Origin: Eutreptiella sp. 'Long Island Sound 2002' | Lineage: Eukaryota > Euglenozoa > Euglenophyceae > Eutreptiales > Eutreptiaceae | DNA: 64,000 nucleotides | Assembly: GCA_964036045.1 (NCBI GenBank) | Contig: OZ038380.1 | Coordinates: 63,100,591 to 63,164,590 of the forward strand | Direction of reading: 5' to 3' | The notes under the pieces: generated by a model | Told to the model about the DNA's origin: nothing | Databases searched by the model: none | Seen by the model: only the letters and a program-made list of their open reading frames with translations | Part shown: positions 10,067 to 20,974 of the stretch, piece after piece | Layout: every line of letters begins with the position of its first letter | How positions within the stretch are numbered: position 1 is the first letter of the stretch | Translations under genes and position numbers: made by a program

Positions 10067-12590
10067 TTACCCGGGCGGCATCCGCCATTGTGGTGCGCGC
10101 CATGGGGGGCGGACCGGCGGCTCCACCACTTCCTCCAGCACTTCAAGCCACCCCACATGCGGCCTGTTGCTGCTGTTGCTGGGGTTGTGGGGGGCCCAGA
10201 TGTTCTGGGCAGCCACCCGCAAGACTGCCTGCACCAACAGGTCCTTGTCCTGGGTCTCTCGGAGGGGAGATGTTGTGGCCGCCTGCAGAGGGGGCGGGCG
10301 TGCATCTGAGAGAGGCACGGGCCCCGCGTATACCTGTCCATCATTTTCCTGAGGTTGCGTCCTCTCTTAGGGGCCCTTCTGTGTTCCCACTTGACAAAGT
10401 CAGTATGTGGCGGGATTTTCAGGACGTACGGGCTAGGCCGTGGTGCGGCCCTGTCTCTGCGCCTTGCGAATGGCGTGGGGCGGTGCTCAGCTGCTGCGAC
10501 CACAAGGGTGATTGCTCAGCTGACGTGTGGGGGCCACACTCTCCCTGGTTGGGCTAGTGGAGCATGATCCACTTGTGGATGTGGCCGTCTGGGAGGCTCA
10601 GCCCAGGGGTGAGGAGTATCTGGACCTGCCTCACGTAGAGGGAGGCAGCACCGTGCCGCAGGGGGAAGCGGTAAAGCACCTGTCTTAGTGGCGGCCCTGG
10701 AAGTGCTGTTGAAAACCAGCCAGCATGTTGTGCGGGTATGTGCCTTGGATGATTTCTTAGACTTTTCATATTTCGGTCTGGTTGAGGGGGCCCATGTCCC
10801 TCAGTTGCGGTGGTCGGCAGGGTGGTGGGGGCATGACATCCCTGTCGTGGTCTGCAATGGTACCAGATGGGGCGGTCACCTCCCTTGTGTCGCTGTGTCC
10901 TGACGCAGGCTGCTCGGTGGCATGGTTGACCTCGGGTGGGGGGGCGATTGGGTCCGTGCAGGTGCAAGGTATGTTGGGTTGCGTGGCTCCCCGGTCTCGG
11001 CTCCTCTGCCATTGTTTCCCGCGGGCTGCCTGCGGTACCTCGCTGGGGCTCCGTATTCGCATGCTTTTGGTGCCCCTGCAGCGCAGTTAGAGTGGTGACC
11101 TCCAGGGTGTCCTGTCGAATTGGTGGATGTGCGAAGTCCAGCAGGTCCTGGCTCATTGGTTCCTCCGCTCGCCCTGGGCTTGAGGCGCTGGACGAGTGGG
11201 TTGCGGGCAGAGGTGGGGCTGATTGGGGTGGCGAGGGTGTGGCAACGCTAGATGCTGCAGCCGGCGCACCTGTACCCCCCGGGTGCCATGCCGCGTGTCC
11301 GGGCGAGCCCTGCTGTGTGGAGCTCCGGTCCTTCAGTCACCCTGCGCCGGTTTGGGGTTGCGCTCCGAGTGGTGCCATTGTACCTGCTGCGTTCCCATTT
11401 TCCTTCCTCGGGGGGTGCTGGTGCATCGGCGCAAGCTCCTCTGGCTGTTCAGGGCCGGGAAAGTTGAATGAGCTGGACGCACAGTGCTCCGCAGCGCCAG
11501 CTTGTGTGTTCATCCCCGCCAGCTCCGATCATTTGGTTGGTGTCAGGATGAAACGGATCGGCGGTTGCTCTGTCCTGGCCCTGTTGAGCCGGCGTAGCGT
11601 GTCAGACGTGGGTGACGGCGGTCAGCGCTGCTTTGCGCAGGGCCTGTGATGGTGCCCACCCATGTCGTTGCGGAAGATTACATGTCCTGCTGCTGGGGTT
11701 GGGTCACCTTGGGGGCTCCGTTGTCACGGGACTGCCGCTCTCCCGACCTCTTGGTGCTGTTCGAGTGTCCGGGGGGTATGCCTCCGGCTCCGCGCCACCG
11801 CGGTGCGCGGGCCGTCACGTTGCTGGCCAAATGGCCTGAGGGGGCTCTATCGTGGACTTCGAGACTGTGGTATGTTGATGGCTGCGCTCTGTGTTGGTGT
11901 TCTGACCGGATGTGGCTTGCCACTTGCCGCAGTGGCTCCTGGGCTGCCGGAGACCATGATAATTGCTGCCCTGTGTCCCTGTCTGGTTGTTCTCCCTCTC
12001 GGGGGATCGCAGACCAGATCTGCCAGTTGCCGTGCCGGCGCATGGCGTCAGGGACGCAGAGGGCTGCGCTGCGGTGCCACTGTCACTGCAGCCGGTTCAA
12101 ATTGTCCAGACTGTTGTCCCCCATTTGAGCTATGGGGCAGGTGGCCACATAGTGCCACTGGTCAAATTATGCATGCTGGGGGAGGGGATTCGGTGGCGGC
12201 CAACAATGGTTGAAGATCACGTCTGCCATGGTATCGTTCCCCGGTCGCGAAGTGCATGTCCTGTCCGAGCATCGATCATCGATTCTGACGGTGAGGGTGA
12301 ACTATTCCTGCCTGGTAGACCGGCCGATCCAAGGGTCCAGGTTGCAGGCGGCTGCGCGCTCTGTCTCTGTGCTGGTGTGGCAGGTGTCCCCTGCGCACCG
12401 TGCGTAGTTCAGTTTTTGTTGTCCCCACAGCAAAGCCGGCTGCGGGATCCGCCGCCCCGTGCGCCTGCTGGCAGCAGCTGCGGTGGTCGATGCATTTCTG
12501 TCCCGCCTCTGGGCGGTGGGCAGGGGGGATGTCTGTCGAATCGGGTCTGTTGCCCGTGCGCTGGCTGCACCCACTGCCCACGGCGGGAAG
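10067..12590 (-). other. Degenerate coding-like DNA, GC-rich
   Basis: Several minus-strand frames (10,063-10,503; 10,554-11,156; 11,678-12,043) have Pro/Gln/Arg/His-rich but non-repetitive sequence and follow one another with stops and frame changes. This looks like a decayed long gene, probably part of a retroelement. I saw no catalytic motif that identifies it. Plus-strand frames here appear to be mirror images of those codons. Confidence 0.35.
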
Positions 12591-14160
12591 ACAAGACAAA
12601 ACACAGCGCCAGAAGGCACAGGACCCGGGACGAGGGACAGCGCCCGAGGGCACAACACAGCGCGCAGCAGCATCAAACAGAGCGAAACAAATCAACACAG
12701 CGCACAACAACACATCATTGGGCGGCACAGCGCGCAGCGACAGGGCGCAGCACAGCACCCAGGGACACAGCACAGCACACCGCAACGCAGACCAGAACAA
12801 GACGGCAGGCCACAACGCGAACAACGCAGCGCGACGACACGACCAGAGACGCGACACAACCAACAGCAGCAACCTACAGCACGGTACAACACAGGAGAAC
12901 ACACAAAATGCCACGGCAGCCCACAACCAGGCAAGGCGGGACTCCACAGCACGACACGCAGCACAGAACACGGCAACAGGACACCGCAAAACACCAGACC
13001 AAAAGGCGCACACCGGGGGGGGGCTGGAAAAAAAAGGGCGCGGGGGGGGGGCGGGGAGAAGAGGAAAGGGAGGGTCCGAGGAAACAGACAACAAACAAAG
13101 CAGGCAGAGACGAAAACCAGGACGGCAAGGAGGGAAATAAAAGGGGGGGGGGAAGGGGAAAAACAGGGCGGGAGGAAGCAAACACCAAACCAAGCAAGCA
13201 GCGACAAAAACCAGGACGGAAAGTCAAAAAAGAAAGAAAAAACAGGGGGGCCGGGGGGGAAGGGGCAACACCGCGGCAAGGCCCAGGACACTAGGAGCTG
13301 GAAACTAGAGAAAGCAGAACACAACGGGGGCGCAGAGAGAGGAAGGAAAAAAGAAACAAACAACAGAAATAGAAGAAGGCAAACAAACCGACAAGAAGGG
13401 GCAACCCCAGCGCGGAGGGGGCCGAGCAAAGAAAAAGACACAGCGGCCAAAGGAAAGGTGAGGCGCACCATAACGCGCCCAGGAGGCCGGGCCGCCCGAC
13501 CCGTCCAAGGAGAACGCGCACATGCACACGCGCATGGGACCCCGGCGTGGTTACCTCCGACCCGCAAGGGGAGGTGTCAGCGTCCACACCAAACAGCCCC
13601 GGTGCACCGGCCAAGTCCCCCGTAGAACTACCGACGGTACAGGAAACCGGACGCATCGGTAAACGGGTGCAAACACGCAAACCAGCGGGGCGCACGCAGC
13701 CCAAGACCGACGCCGGAGGGACCCGCCAGGGGCAACCCCATCCCGGGGCCCTGAGCGGGTATGACGCAGAGCGAGCCCAGCGCCCCTGCCTCTGCGGGGG
13801 CCAGTGGCAGGCACATTGAGCCTGATTCTCAGCCGGCATCCACGTGTACCCCGCAGCCGCCCAGTAAAACCGGGGGCGAAGACCTCGGGGCTCGGAAAAG
13901 GCACCCAGGCGTCACGAAAGCCAACCAGAGCACCGAGAGCGACTGGACCGGACGAGGCACGGCGCACCACGCGGAGCCACGAGGCACGCCAGAGAGGCAC
14001 GCCGCTCGCCACAACCAAGCCACGAGGACAGTTGGCAGGCAACAACGGCCATCGGGTGCCGCAAATCCAGACAGCGCGCACAACACGCAACAAACCACGG
14101 CAGAAGAACAGGTTCCAGGCAACACCCATCCCAGACACCACGGACCCCAGCCAGAGAAGG
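12591..14160. repeat. CA/GA-rich strand-asymmetric block, copy 1
   Basis: The plus strand is nearly free of T: first CACAGCR-type words (ACACAGCGC, AACACAGC), then a purine-rich part with G runs near 13,015-13,270, then CA/GA-rich DNA. The first part resembles 52,441-53,690: both contain CGAGGGCACAACACAGC and CAGCACGACACGCAGCACAG and both pass into a GGGGGG plus poly-A tract. Long frames on both strands reflect the lack of T, so no gene is called. Confidence 0.8.
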
Positions 14161-15700
14161 CGCGGTACAGGCGCAGAGCGCACACCAACACAAATATTGG
14201 AAAGCCCCAGCCAGGAATGGCGGACCGCAGCCAAAACCCGGGCCAAAGCACACCCACCATCACCACACACCCGAGCCAGGGTTGACGGGGTACAGACGCA
14301 GCACACACACCAAAACCAGCAACCAAATACCCCAGCCAGGAATGGCGGGGCGCAGCCTAAACCGTAGCCCCACCACGCACACCCGACTCAGGACTGGGGG
14401 GTACAGGCGGAGCGCGCACACAAACACACACAGCCAAAAACTCCAACCAGGAATGGCGGGGCGCAATTGAAACCCAGGCCCAAGTGCACACACCCACACC
14501 GCACATCCCTGCCAAGACTGGCGGGGTACAGGCGGAGGGCACACATGCCAACACACAACCCAACACCCAAGCCAGGAATGGTGGGGCGCAGCCAAAAGCC
14601 GAGCCCAAGCACACACACCCACACGACGCACCCCAGCCAGGACTGGCGGGGTACAGGAGGAGCGCACACACCCAAACAGACAACCCAAAACCCCAGTCAG
14701 GAGTGGCGGGGCGCAGCCAAAACCCGAGCCAAACCACACACACACACACCGCGCACGCCAGCTAAGATTCGCCGGGTGCAGGCGGAGTGCACACACCAAA
14801 ACACACAAGCCAACACCCAAGCCAAGAATGGCGGGGCGCAGCCGAAACCTGAGCCCAAGCACACACAGCAACACGGCACAACCCAGCCACGAGTGGCGGG
14901 GTACAGGCGGAGCGCACACAACAAAACACACAACCAAACACCCCAGCCTGGAATGGCGATGCGGAGCCGAAAGCCGAGCCCAAGCACACACACCACACCG
15001 CCCACCTGGGCCAGGATTGGCCGGGTACAGGCGGAGCGTGCACATAAACACACACGCCCAAACGCCCCAGCCAGGAATGGCGGGGGGCAGCCGAAACCCG
15101 AGCCCAAGCACACACACCAAACACCGCACAGCCGCGCCAGGAAAGTCGAGGTACAGGCGGAGCGCGCACACAAACACACACGCCCCAACACCCGAGCCGG
15201 GAATGGCGGAGCGCAGCCGTAACCCGAGCCCAAGCACACACACCCACACCGCACACCCCAGACAGGATTGGCGGGGTACTCGCCGAACGCGCACAGAAAC
15301 ACACACGCCCCAACACCCCAGCCAGTAATGGCGTGGTGCAGCCGAAACCCGAACCCAAGCACACACGGCCACACCCCACAGCCGCGCCAGGAAAGGCGAG
15401 GTACAGGCGGCGCAGGCACACAAACACGCATGCTCAGACACCCAAACCAGCATTGGGGGGGTGAAAGCCAAAACCCGAATCAACACCGACGCAACACGAA
15501 CCTCAGCCAGGATTGGCGGGCTACAGGCGGAGCGCGCACACCAACCCACACAACCCAACACCCAAGCAAGGTCTGGCGGGGCAACCCCAGCCAGGGTTGG
15601 CGGGCCAGCCCAAAACCGGTACACAAACACACACACCCGAGACCAAAACCAGGAATCGCGGGTTTACTGCAAAACCCAAACCCAAGCACACGCACCATAA
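14161..15700. repeat. ~123-bp dimeric tandem repeat
   Basis: About a dozen units alternate two related half-units: A (CCAGGAATGGCGGGGCGCAGCC) near 14,214, 14,337, 14,451, 14,573, 14,697, 14,824 and onward, and B (AGGAYTGGCGGGGTACAGG) between them. A period near 123 bp (41 codons) keeps the minus strand open for 458 codons (14,260-15,636) with repeats such as CVFVCALRLYP. The same A/B cores occur at 31.0, 32.3-33.2, 34.4-34.8 and 37.6-37.9 kb. Confidence 0.88.
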
Positions 15701-16407
15701 AACAGTAGGAAGCCCAGTGTCCATAGCCCTGACACTGAGGCAGCCCGTGCCATGCAGGTGGCCCGGCCAAAGGTGACCCGGAGACCGGGGGTAAGGCTGC
15801 ATCCTAAGACCTGCGTTGTCTTGGGAGTCGAGGCTGAGCAAGCGACACCCAAGCACCTCGGAACCCAAGTACCAAGAACATGCATGCATGCCTTAGGAAC
15901 GGAATACACCAGGAATTCCGGTGAACCCCTCGGGTTCCGCCCAAAGGAGGGCACCTGCGCAAGCAAGGGGGCACACGCTACTGGCGAGACAAGTACATCA
16001 CGCTGGCGGCGAACAGCCCTCCCGGTGCTGCCCGGGGCCGCTTTGTTGGCAGCCACCAATCAGGTCTAGTGGGATGCGAGCGGCCTCCCCACTTCAAGCG
16101 CGAAGCCTGTTCCTGTTCGTCACAGGGGCGACGCCAGGGGGAACCATGGGGCGCCTCTCGACAACCCAGTACACCCACCTACCTACCTCAAGGTGCTGGA
16201 CTCAGAACTGCATTCTTCTGCCGGAAATGTGCCCTTGGCGCTGCCAAGGTGAAGTCCTCCGGCAGGTTGTCCGCAGCGTGGGTAGGCTCCGTGTGCGGTG
16301 TTGTGTGGGTGGGTGTGGGTGTTGGAGGCAATGGTCGCCCTCTGTCCTTACTAGACTCACTGGGATGCTCGGCTGTCTGCTGACGTTGGGGTCATCGAAG
16401 ATCGCGG
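15701..16407. other. Unassigned spacer
   Basis: Mixed-composition DNA with no tandem structure. A minus-strand frame at 15,664-16,059 is open but unrecognised. A microsatellite-like CACCTACCTACCTC lies near 16,177. Confidence 0.4.
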
Positions 16408-18496
16408 TCAGGGTGCCGACTGCGGCTCAGCTTCTTGTTCCCGGCGCTGTCTGCCGCCGTGTGCCTCCCTGTGTTCCGTGCCCCTTGGGCGTTCCCAGCA
16501 GTCCACGCCCCCTCTGGCATCCTGGCCCTCGCAGTCCGGACTGACGGTGTTGCCGGGTGCGATGGTCGGTGTTGCTGTGACCCGCGTTTCAGGTTTGCCA
16601 GGTTCCGCCTCTTCTGGGGGCGTCGGGCACTGGTCGGGCTCCTGGCCTCCTAGCCGCTTCCAGATGTAGCATTGAGTGATGTTGATGGCTGCATTGCAGG
16701 TGGGGCAGCTCGCCGCCGGCGCTTGTGGCCGGCGGAGAGGCTTGGTCTTGGTGCATCTACTCCTGATCATCTCCCTCATACTCCTTATGCATATTTTCCC
16801 AAGAACCGTCCACATCCTCCCACTGCTCTGCCACATCTTCGTCGCCCAGATGCCCTTCATCATTCGGGGCATCTTTGCCCCGAATTGACGCATTGTTCTA
16901 GTAATCTTTGTCGCAACGAGAAGCCTGGTGCACTGATGCACCATGACCTGAATGAGGGCTGCGCTGACCAGATGATGCTTCTCCTCATCCCCCCTTAGTT
17001 CGCGGAGAGGTAGCCTTGCCTTTGCCAGCATTGATTCCCTTGTAATTTCCCGAGAACGTGCCGCTTGATTGGCCTTTTCCCTCTGAAACGTTGCTTTTTC
17101 CACCGTTGCCCTGATCAGAATTGGAATTTTCATTTCCATTTTTCAAATTTTCTTGGGAGCATCCTGGCTGGATTGGCCACGGTTTCCCTTGTCTCCAGAG
17201 GCCTGCTGGATATTACTGCCTATATCTTTCCCCCTCGACGCCATTTGGCAATTTTCATCCACTTTTTTGGTGGGAGCATGGGGCGGATCCTTACTGGCTT
17301 CTTGAATCACTCTCTCCGCGTCGGTCTTATTCCACGGTTGAGTCTCCGTGGATTGTAACTTGTATCTTTGCATTTCCAACTTTGGAAGGGGGATCTCGGG
17401 TCCATCCGCCGTGGCACTGCTGATGATTGGCATCTGGCAATTTTACCAACTTGTCCCACAATTCCTTTGACCTGAAGCTGAAAACCCATGTCCTTGCCAC
17501 ACGCCGAGGTCGTCAAAAGGAGACACCTCGTTTAACCACCTCATTCCAAAAAGCCCTGTCTTCTTTCTCCTCTACTTTTTATCTCCACCCACCATCCTTC
17601 TCCTTACACTTGGGAAAATTGCAAGGAGGGCATTTTTTGAAGGCATCCCTGACCTGAAAACGGCCCATGCTTGCAGGGGTTCTCCTGACTTCTGTCCACC
17701 AGGACTCCACAGTTTCGTTGGACTGTTCATGCTTCAACGCAGCCGCCGTGTGTGCAAGGTTTTTTGCCAAGATGATGGTGTTCAAGTCACCTTCCCACAG
17801 ATGTTCCCCAGCATTCTCAGCTTCACCCACCACATTCACAACGTGTTGCTGCTTGTTCTGAAGCTCGTGGAGAATGAGCATCAGAATGTTTGGGAATGAG
17901 GTCCGCAGGGTCCCATAGTGGTCTTCTGGCTACCTACTTCCTCTTCCCGCAAGCAGACAAAACAGCTTACTATAAGTGAGTGGGTTAGGGGAGTCAGCCC
18001 TATTGGTGTAGGATTTAATCCAGATGTCCCGGAAAAGGTCCTCCAGGCCCTCAAAAAGAGCGTCAAGCTTCTCATTGTCACGAAGCGTATTCTTTCCAAC
18101 AAAGAGGGAAAGGTCCCACTTCAAAATAACACACCTGCGAGGATGACCATTGTATTTCGGTTATTTTACAATTACTCTAAGTTTGGCCCTCACAAGGTTG
18201 ATAATGCCTTCGATGCGATCACCATCGGCCAAAACTGGGTTTACCTTGGCAGCATCTGAGGCGCCGGCGGCACCCAAACAACTCGGTGCCAACAACACAT
18301 GAGCAGCAATCATTGGATCGCTGAACCTTTCCTCCATCAATTTTTCCTTTTTTGGTGTTTTCCTTGCTTCCAAAAAACGCTCATTTTGTCCTGGTGATTT
18401 TCTCATCTTCCCCTCTGGAATCTGTGGTTGGCGTGAGTGAAAAAACTTCAGTGGCTGTGAAACTTGCAGATCCGGCCGGCTGACCCTTTGGAGCAA
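16408..18496 (-). pseudogene. Degenerate gag-like or ORF1-like gene, unknown family
   Basis: Read on the minus strand from 18,496 downward, successive frames (18,161-18,496; 17,930-18,124; 17,579-17,881; 17,143-17,433; 16,408-17,139) have natural composition and join into what looks like one gene broken by stops and frameshifts. Early parts include KEKLMEERFSDPMIAAHVLL and DNEKLDALFEGLEDLFRDIW. The middle is charged (RDAFKKCPPCNFPKCKEKDG). The last part has CPTCNAAINITQC followed by a further Cys, a possible zinc-binding site. A structural or RNA-binding protein of a retroelement is plausible; I recognise no family. Confidence 0.4.
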
Positions 18497-18519
18497 AGGG
18501 GGAGGAGCGAAAGTTCTTT

Positions 18520-19173
18520 CTCTAGTAGATTCGGGCCACGCGAAGCAAGCGACGGTGAAATGCGGCAGGGAGCGACAGGAAGGCGACAGGGTGGCGACAA
18601 GAAGACGACAGGGTGGCGACAGGAAGACGAAAGGAAAGCGGCAGGAAAGCGGCAGGAAAGCGACAGGAAGCGACAGACAGGCGACAGGAAGTCAACAGGA
18701 GAGCTGCGACAGGAGGGCCACAGGAGGGCGACAGTGCGGCGACAGGGTGGCGACAGGGAGACGACAGGGAACCTCAGGGAACAGCACATAGCGACAGGAT
18801 AAGCGACAGGAAAGCAAAAGGAGGACGACAGGAGGGCAACAGGGCTAGCGGCGACAGGAAAGCGACAGGGAAACGACAGGAGAAAGCGACAGGAGAGCGA
18901 CAGGAGAGCAACAGGAGAGCAGCGGGGTGTTTTCTTGCGACGGCAAGGCGACAGGAAGGCGACAGGAAGGCGAAGGGAGAGCGACAGGCTTGTAGAAGAG
19001 GACAAGGGAGACAAAATAGTACATGGAGTTTTATATAGGTGGATATATGTGAAGAAAATGAGAACCAATGTTTTACATTTATTTGGATCCTTATTGAGAT
19101 GTCATTTCATTGTTTCAGGGATAGATTTTTACGGTTTGGTGATTTTTAATCTTTTTTGGAATCACTGCATTCC
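18520..19173. repeat. Family B repeat, copy 2 (B2), inverted relative to B1
   Basis: Begins at TAGATTCGGGCC (18,526-18,537), continues through a GCGACAGG 10-bp minisatellite (about 18,560-18,990) and ends in an AT-rich flank to about 19,173. The flank contains GGTGGATATATGTGAAGAAAATGAGAACCA, given here only as position about 19,040-19,068, and matches B1 in reverse. The flanks differ from B1 by scattered substitutions. Confidence 0.9.
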
Positions 19174-19575
19174 ATTGTTTTTCAACAGAAAAATATCTTT
19201 GCTTTGTGACATAATGATGGTTTAAATGAATAGCTAGCAGCGCGCAAGCCGACCGGTAATCCCTAACCCCACCGGCAACCCCGATATGAAGAAAATTGTG
19301 TACAGGTATGCAATTTACAACTGTTCAATTTTGTTTTGTGTCTGTTCTGTTGGATCCGTTGGATTAAGAGTAGTGGTTGAATTTTTCTGTCTGTTCTGTG
19401 TGTGCAGGGCGACACAGGAAGCAAGTGAAGAAGAAGGAGAAGAATAATAGGAGGGAAGAATATGAAGACAGGAAGAAGGTGACAAAAAAGACGAAGAAGG
19501 AGCACAAGAGGAAGGAGCAGAGAAGAGAAGGAAGAAAAGAAAATGAAAAGAAGACAGGGCCGAGGTCCAAGGTCT
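19174..19575. other. Spacer with purine-rich tract
   Basis: After a short AT-rich stretch, 19,420-19,560 is an AAG/GAG-rich purine tract (for example AAGAAGGAGAAGAA). Its Lys/Glu/Arg-rich plus-strand frame follows from that composition and is not called a gene. Confidence 0.5.
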
Positions 19576-19790
19576 GCTTGCCGCTGCTGCTGCTGAAGCT
19601 TCCGCTGCCGCCTTGTGTGTTGGATCTGCTGCTGCTTGCTGCTAGCGCTGCTGCTGCTTGCTGGTGGTGGTGCTGCTGCTGCTTGCTGCTGCGGCTGGTG
19701 CTGCTGATGCATGCCCATGGATGGTGCTGCTGCTGCTTGCTGGTGGTGGTGCTACAGCTTGCTTCTGCTGCTGCTGCTGCTTGCTCTGAG
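19576..19790. repeat. Imperfect CTG/GCT trinucleotide repeat
   Basis: GCTGCTGCT runs alternate with TGCTGGTGGTGGTGCTGC. Plus-strand frames read Leu/Cys/Ala and minus-strand frames read Gln or Ala runs. It directly precedes the 30-bp minisatellite. Confidence 0.9.
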
Positions 19791-19791
19791 T

Positions 19792-20105
19792 GTCATTTGA
19801 GTGGTCCCGCGTGCTGTGAGTGTCATTTGCGTGTTCTCGCATGCTGTGAGTGTCATTTCCGTGTTTGCGCGTGCTGTGAGTGTCAGTTGCGTGTCGGCCC
19901 GTGCTGTGAGTGTTTTTTGAATGTTTCTCGCCTGCTGTGAGTCTCATTTGAGTGCGGGCGCGTGCTGTGAGTGTCACTTGAGTGTCGGCGCGTGCTATGA
20001 GTGTCATTTGAGTGTCAGCGCGTGCTGTGAGTGTCATTTGAGTGTCGGCGCGTGCTGTGAGTATCATTTGCGAGTTCGCGCTTGCTGTGAGTGTCATTTG
20101 CGGAA
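19792..20105. repeat. 30-bp minisatellite
   Basis: About ten units with consensus GTGTCATTTGAGTGTCGGCG followed by CGTGCTGTGA. The plus strand reads as 10-residue repeats like CECHLSVGAC and the minus strand as NDTHSTRRHS. Its period equals that of the 8.2-8.95 kb array, but the sequence is unrelated. Confidence 0.9.
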
Positions 20106-20302
20106 TGGGTATTGAACGTATGATGGGACATTTTTCTGGCTGGGCAGGAGCAGAGGTAGATTGTATGTTCAAGCTGTTTTTGCATCGGTAAAATCTGGGC
20201 CGCCAAAAAAAAGGATACAATGGCAGCGTATGGAATAGAAATTGAAGCCTATTTTGCATCAGCAAAAGCACGGGCTGAAAAAAGCAAGTTGGTTGGTAGG
20301 CT

Positions 20303-20578
20303 TTGGTGCGTGAGGATGTTGTGAGGATCCTAAATAGCCAAACAGATGTGTGTTTGATTTGTATAGTAGAATGCTCTTTCATCATTGCACCTCAGGAGCG
20401 CATTGCTACTGAGAATGCATTCTCCAACATTAAGAAGTTTGGCCTTTTTCATCGAGTCAAGAGTCGAGGTGCATCGTACGAATATAACGAGCTGGCCTAC
20501 TTTTTCTTGGCGGCGTGTGCACTACATAATTATGAGATTCAGTTTGATTTTACAAAATGGTTGCTAGCCTACAGCTGA
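20303..20578 (+). pseudogene. Harbinger-type transposase C-terminus, second copy
   Basis: A plus-strand frame encodes the last part of the same transposase seen at 840-1,085: CSFIIAPQERIATENAFSNI, with the third catalytic Glu in TENAFSNIKKFG, then KKFGLFHRVKSRGASYEYNE and YFFLAACALHN. Only the C-terminal end is present; upstream, similarity fades before about 20,330. The 3' side continues, as in copy 1, through about 250-400 bp of similar DNA into the minisatellite. This is a 5'-truncated, inverted copy of the same element. Confidence 0.85.
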
Positions 20579-20974
20579 GCGGCAATGCAAATGTGCATAG
20601 TAGATCAACAAGGGTGTTGGGTATTTAGGATTGTCAAGCAATGCAAACGATTGGAGCATTGAACTGCGATTTGCATCATTGCTTTGCACACCCTTGGGGA
20701 GGTTCGCTAAGGCGCAATGTGACAATTTGGCCTGAACAAAGAACATTTTTGTTACTATGGAACTCCCCGTTTGAGGTGTTTGTGGCTTTCCGCGTCCAAT
20801 TGCTTTTCACAACCAAATCATGCCATTTGCACAGATAAATGGGAGATCAAAGAGTGAGACAACAATGATGGATATGCTTGCCACCCACAAGATGATGAAA
20901 CACAAGGCAAAAGGGAAAGATCTCAACAACGACAAGGTTTCTTTTTTCCTCGCACCAAAAAGCGCCAAAAAGGC
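20579..20974. other. Family A 3' tail
   Basis: This stretch matches 641-839 in reverse: words such as GCACACCCTTGGGGAGGTTYGCTAAGG (about 20,686-20,712), TGCGATTTGCATCATTGCTTTGCA and GAACATTTTTGTTACTATGG have counterparts in copy 1. From about 20,760 to 20,974 it continues into DNA not seen in copy 1, containing an A-rich minus-strand Leu/Phe-rich frame. Confidence 0.75.

Noticed and set aside
12459-13625. Several frames of 240-440 codons on both strands
   Set aside because: Near absence of T on one strand removes stop codons; the amino-acid content is just the low-complexity DNA translated.
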